This document shows, one piece after another, positions 5,530 through 8,334 of a stretch of DNA of 8,334 nucleotides. Under the pieces are notes generated by a model. It did not search any database. It was not told the DNA's origin and worked only from the letters and a program-made list of their open reading frames with translations. How positions within the stretch are numbered: the stretch's first letter is position 1; each line of letters opens with the position of its first letter. Both the position numbers and the translations under genes were made by a program. The DNA is from an uncultured Roseiflexaceae bacterium (lineage in GTDB: Bacteria > Chloroflexota > Chloroflexia > Chloroflexales > Roseiflexaceae): positions 1-8,334 of the forward strand of contig CAIPUQ010000149.1 in assembly GCA_903868295.1 (NCBI GenBank), in the 5' to 3' direction.

Positions 5530-6359
5530 GTGGCACCCCGTTGGTCAGTATCATCGTCGTCACCTACAACAGCGCCCACCGGTTGCCTGCATTGGCAGCG
5601 TCGCTCGACGCAGACCCCGGGATGACTGCCTGTGAACTCATCGTGGTAGACAATGGCTCGACCGACACCCCAACACGCTGGCTGCCAAACGCACAGTGGC
5701 TCGTGTTGCCCCGTAATCTCGGCTATGGGAGTGCGTGTAATCGTGGTGTGGCAGTGTCTCGTGGTGAGTATGTGGTCTTTTGCAACCCTGATATACTAGT
5801 GACACCGTATTGGTGTCAACGGCTTGTTGCCCATCTGGATGCGCACCCGTCGGTTGCCTGCATCACCCCCGAGACCCGTTATCCGTGCGAGTCTATCCCG
5901 CTGGGGACAGGGGTTGCCGATCGCGACGCCCTCCCAGGTGCGGCGTTGATGATGCGTCGGACAGACTGGCAGGCGTTGGATGGGTTCGACGAGCAGTTCT
6001 TTTTGTATTGGGAAGATACCGATCTCTGTTGGCGTGCCCAACGCGCAGGTCGGCGTACCGTCGTGGCTCGTGATGTCGAGATAACCCATCTGCGCAATGG
6101 CAGCGGTGGTGGTGCACACGCGTGGTTGCATCTGTACATCCAAAACGGTATCTATGCCCACCTCAAATCGCAATCGTGGGCGCGGGTTGGCTGGTTTGTG
6201 GCCAAACAGCTCATCGCATTGCCATGGCGACTGTTGCGCAGTCGTGATCCACGCCTGCTCTCGGCATTCGGCTGGAACATCAGACACTGCGCGCGCACGC
6301 TCCGCTGCAGACAAAACATTCTGGCCGGCTTGCACGTACCATCTAAAGGAACGCTATGA
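5526..6359 (+). CDS. GT2 glycosyltransferase, rhamnosyltransferase (WbbL)-like
   Basis: A 277-residue GT-A fold, family 2 glycosyltransferase, close in layout to WbbL-type rhamnosyltransferases and of ordinary length for them. Such enzymes add a sugar, often rhamnose, to a lipid-linked glycan in the cytoplasm. Seen: N-terminal VSIIVVTYNS (7-16); VDNGSTD (41-47); LPRNLGYGSACNRG (61-74); FCNPDILV (85-92), where NPD stands in the DXD metal position as is common in this subgroup; PGAALMMRR (137-145); and GFDEQFFLYWEDTDLCWR (153-170), with Glu163-Asp164 as the probable catalytic pair. The C-terminal part (about 200-235) is amphipathic to hydrophobic and may contact the membrane. No good ribosome site precedes the ATG at 5526; the ATGA overlap with the preceding glycosyltransferase suggests coupled translation. 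The fold and family are firm, rhamnose as donor is only a family tendency. Confidence 0.87.
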   Translation: MSGTPLVSIIVVTYNSAHRLPALAASLDADPGMTACELIVVDNGSTDTPTRWLPNAQWLVLPRNLGYGSACNRGVAVSRGEYVVFCNPDILVTPYWCQRLVAHLDAHPSVACITPETRYPCESIPLGTGVADRDALPGAALMMRRTDWQALDGFDEQFFLYWEDTDLCWRAQRAGRRTVVARDVEITHLRNGSGGGAHAWLHLYIQNGIYAHLKSQSWARVGWFVAKQLIALPWRLLRSRDPRLLSAFGWNIRHCARTLRCRQNILAGLHVPSKGTL

Positions 6360-7498
6360 GCAATCACCGAGCGCCATTGGTATATCTCATTGGGAAAGAA
6401 GCCGCGGAAGACACCATTCACTACCTCGTCAACTTGGTTGCCCATAGTGCCGCATTGCCGTTCCACATTATCATCGTTGCACAAGCAGGTGCATTGCATC
6501 CGGCGATTCTTGCACTCATACAACAGTCGCCGCATGTCGAGGCGATTACGCTGGACATCCCGCACCACGCGACGGCACTCTTGCGTTTGCGTATTTTGAT
6601 TGCCTGGCTGATACACACCAAACCCACCATTGTGCATCTGCTGGCCGCAACACCAGACACCGAAACAGAAGTCATAGCGGCGTTGTGGGTCGCTCAAGTC
6701 CCGACGCGCATTGTGACCTTGGCTGAAGTCTCGCCGACCGTCCGAAGTGACGGGGTACGTCCCATCTACAGCATTGTGGTGCAGCGCTTGCTCCGCACAT
6801 TCAGCGACATCATCGTCTATACGAATGTGGCCAAGCATATTCTGCAGCACGAATATCGTTTGACTCACACACACATAGCGGTCATTCCGATTGGTATCGA
6901 TACCACAGTCTATGCGTTACACATGACCCCTGACCGCGGTCGCTCGGCGTTCAATCTGCCTGCAGAAGGACAATTGATTGCAAGTGTCGGGCAGCTCGCC
7001 CCGCACAAAGGACATTCGGTCCTCATTCACTCCATGGATCTTATCTGGCAGTACATCCCCGAGGTGTCCCTGGTACTTGTCGGGACCGGTGAGCATGGCG
7101 CACACCTGCGCGCATTGGCCCAGCAGAGTGCACATCCTGAACGGATTCTCTTTATTGACGACATAGCCGACCGATCAGGATTTCTGCGCTGTGTAGATGT
7201 CTATGTGCAACCATCTTTTTCTGAACCGATGTCGTTCGATTTGTTAATGGCAATGGCGATGGAACGCCCCGTTGTTGCGTCAGCAATAGACAACATTCAC
7301 GAAATCATCGAATCCAACGCGAGTGGATTGCTGGTGCGTCCCGGCTCCTCCGACGCACTTGCATCGGCCATTATGCGTGTCTTTAACGATGCTGCAATCC
7401 GGATCACGGTTTCGCTCAATGCCCGTACCCGTGTTGCACAGCGTTTTACGATGGAACGCTGGCTCAATGCCACCGTCGCCCTGTACCGATTTGTGTAG
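6356..7498 (+). CDS. GT4 glycosyltransferase with altered E-x7-E motif
   Basis: A 380-residue GT-B glycosyltransferase of family 4, usual length. Probably adds a sugar to the same glycan as its neighbours. Seen: weakly conserved N-terminal acceptor domain with TIVHLLAATPDTE (91-103); IIVYTNVAKHIL (152-163); VIPIGID (176-182); donor domain start VGQLAPHKGHSVLIHSM (211-227); LVGTGEHG (241-248); VYVQPSFSEPMSFDLLMAMA (282-301); and ASGLLVRPG (322-330). The donor-binding E-x7-E should read Glu290 and Glu298; the sequence codes Glu290 (GAA, 7223-7225) but Met298 (ATG, 7247-7249). The acceptor-domain glycine-rich opening loop seen in most GT4 enzymes is also not obvious (LVYLIGKEAAED, 8-19). AAAGGA ends 5 bases before the ATG at 6356, and the ATGA overlap ties it to the GT2 gene. 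It could be a normal enzyme with a tolerated substitution or one with weakened activity. Confidence 0.85.
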   Translation: MSNHRAPLVYLIGKEAAEDTIHYLVNLVAHSAALPFHIIIVAQAGALHPAILALIQQSPHVEAITLDIPHHATALLRLRILIAWLIHTKPTIVHLLAATPDTETEVIAALWVAQVPTRIVTLAEVSPTVRSDGVRPIYSIVVQRLLRTFSDIIVYTNVAKHILQHEYRLTHTHIAVIPIGIDTTVYALHMTPDRGRSAFNLPAEGQLIASVGQLAPHKGHSVLIHSMDLIWQYIPEVSLVLVGTGEHGAHLRALAQQSAHPERILFIDDIADRSGFLRCVDVYVQPSFSEPMSFDLLMAMAMERPVVASAIDNIHEIIESNASGLLVRPGSSDALASAIMRVFNDAAIRITVSLNARTRVAQRFTMERWLNATVALYRFV

Positions 7499-7529
7499 GT
7501 TGATCGCGTGCAGCGCACCGACAACGACC

Positions 7530-7536
7530 GAGGGAG
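7530..7536 (+). promoter_or_regulatory. Shine-Dalgarno GAGGGAG that supports GTG 7541
   Basis: GAGGGAG ends 4 bases before the GTG at 7541 (6 bases if AGGG is the pairing core). An earlier in-frame GTG at 7508 has only AGGT at 7497-7500, 7 bases upstream. The stronger site and the start of family-like sequence favour 7541. Confidence 0.5.
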
Positions 7537-7540
7537 CACC

Positions 7541-8334
7541 GTGACCACAACACATCCTCCCGCAGGGGGTGCACCCGTCGGCACCTCTGTTCAAGCACCA
7601 CGCATCGCGGTGATAATCCCCACCATGGCAACGACGCCCCTCGATGTCGAGGCGATGATGGCCGCACAGACCATGCAGCCCAGCCAGGTCGTCATCGTCT
7701 ATCGCCAATCGCCCAATGGGTACGCTCGCAATGTGGGTGCGTACCGCGTCAGTGATAGTGCCCTGCACGATCCCGTCGATTGGTACCTTTTCCTCGATGA
7801 TGATGCGATATTTGGGCATCCCGAGTGTATCGAACGACTCTATCTGGCTACCTGCCAACCGGGTGTTGCTATTGCCGGTGCTGCCCGCATCCTGCCGGCC
7901 GACGCAAGCCCATTCGAGCATGCCGTTGCGCAGCAGGTAGCCCGCATTGTCAACCCCGTGGTGCCCATTGATACGCGCACCGACCCGGACCCGCCACACT
8001 ACAGCTGTTCGATTACGACGACCTGCTGCTTGGTGTCACGGAGGGTCTTCGAAGCGGTTGGTGGGTTTGACCCCACACTGACACGGGGCGTCGATACCGA
8101 GTTTTTTGTGCGGGTGCGCCAATTGCATCGAGCCGATGCCCCGGTACATTTGGTCCAAGCCGGCAATGCGTGGGTAACGCACCATGCCCCACAGACGATG
8201 GCTGCGTTGTGGCACAAGCACTACGCCTACGGCATGGGGCATGCCCAAGAGGTGCGTCGCGACCCGCGCCGTGCCCGTGCAGGCAACAACTTCCGGTCAC
8301 GCCTGCAGGCTGCGGTATGGCTCTTGTTGCGGAC
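7541..8334 (+). CDS. GT2 glycosyltransferase (C-terminal end cut by window)
   Basis: The first 264 residues of a GT-A fold family 2 glycosyltransferase, open to the window edge. Seen: a 21-residue Pro/Gly/Thr-rich leader, then IAVIIPTM (22-29) of the nucleotide-binding strand; VVIVYRQSPNGYARNVGAYR (48-67), where the usual VDDGS is replaced; YLFLDDDA (82-89), with Asp86-Asp88 as the probable metal-binding DXD; CCLVSRRVF (165-173); and GGFDPTLTRGVDTEFFVRVR (177-196), the acceptor/base region with Asp188-Glu190. The start is GTG 7541, with GTG 7508 as an in-frame alternative that adds 11 residues. It follows the GT4 gene after 42 bases on the same strand, so it is probably in the same operon. 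The missing VDDGS-type motif and DDD centre set it apart from the WbbL-like enzyme upstream, so a different linkage is likely. Donor and acceptor are unknown. Confidence 0.83.
   Translation, partial: MTTTHPPAGGAPVGTSVQAPRIAVIIPTMATTPLDVEAMMAAQTMQPSQVVIVYRQSPNGYARNVGAYRVSDSALHDPVDWYLFLDDDAIFGHPECIERLYLATCQPGVAIAGAARILPADASPFEHAVAQQVARIVNPVVPIDTRTDPDPPHYSCSITTTCCLVSRRVFEAVGGFDPTLTRGVDTEFFVRVRQLHRADAPVHLVQAGNAWVTHHAPQTMAALWHKHYAYGMGHAQEVRRDPRRARAGNNFRSRLQAAVWLLLR

Noticed and set aside
6152..6874. 240-codon minus-strand frame across the GT2/GT4 junction
   Set aside because: It is antisense to two genes with strong family motifs; its translation is rich in Arg, Cys and His with no recognisable domain, typical of a shadow frame in GC-rich DNA.
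7280..7999. 239-codon minus-strand frame spanning the end of the GT4 gene and the start of the last GT2 gene
   Set aside because: Antisense to conserved glycosyltransferase motifs and without domain resemblance.

Overview
The window (8,334 bp, moderately GC-rich, no rRNA, tRNA, CRISPR or transposase seen) is bacterial chromosome. It holds two leftward genes at the left end and a rightward polysaccharide-biosynthesis operon filling the rest. The protein mix (RlmI-like methyltransferase, ThuA-like protein, Wzy-type membrane protein, several diverse glycosyltransferases) and the frequent use of short Shine-Dalgarno sites with ATGA overlaps would fit a Chloroflexota-type genome. That is an impression from protein style, not a demonstrated assignment.

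Left block (1-1343, minus strand): the N-terminal 175 residues of a class I rRNA large-subunit methyltransferase (PUA-like RlmI family, cut by the window edge) lie downstream of a complete 240-aa ThuA-domain protein. A compact element of overlapping inverted repeats (562-609) sits in the 95-bp gap between them.

Divergent control region (1344-1671): 328 bp with no convincing gene. It contains two outward-facing extended -10 promoter candidates (TGGTATAGT on the minus strand, TGGTACAAT on the plus strand), a 10-bp perfect palindrome and a very AT-rich island (14 G/C in 60 bases, 1501-1560).

Right block (1672-8334, plus strand): seven tightly packed genes that look like one transcription unit: a HEAT-like/DUF1186-like helical protein; a multi-spanning O-antigen polymerase/ligase (Wzy/WaaL-type) protein; a uridine/cytidine kinase homologue; a GT4-type glycosyltransferase; a WbbL-like GT2 glycosyltransferase; a second GT4 glycosyltransferase; and a second GT2 enzyme cut by the right edge. 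Three junctions are 4-base ATGA overlaps; the others are gaps of 7, 9 and 42 bases. The likely job is to build and polymerise a cell-surface or exopolysaccharide repeat unit: glycosyltransferases assemble sugars on a lipid carrier and the Wzy-type protein joins units. No flippase, initiating sugar-phosphate transferase or sugar-nucleotide synthesis gene is in the window, so the cluster must continue to the right or rely on genes elsewhere.

I see no clear new defence or mobile system. The points most worth a second look are the kinase embedded in the operon, which carries Tyr at the position normally His in uridine kinases (predicting cytidine preference); a GT4 enzyme whose E-x7-E motif has lost its second Glu; the overlapping palindrome element; and the unassigned helical protein that leads the operon.
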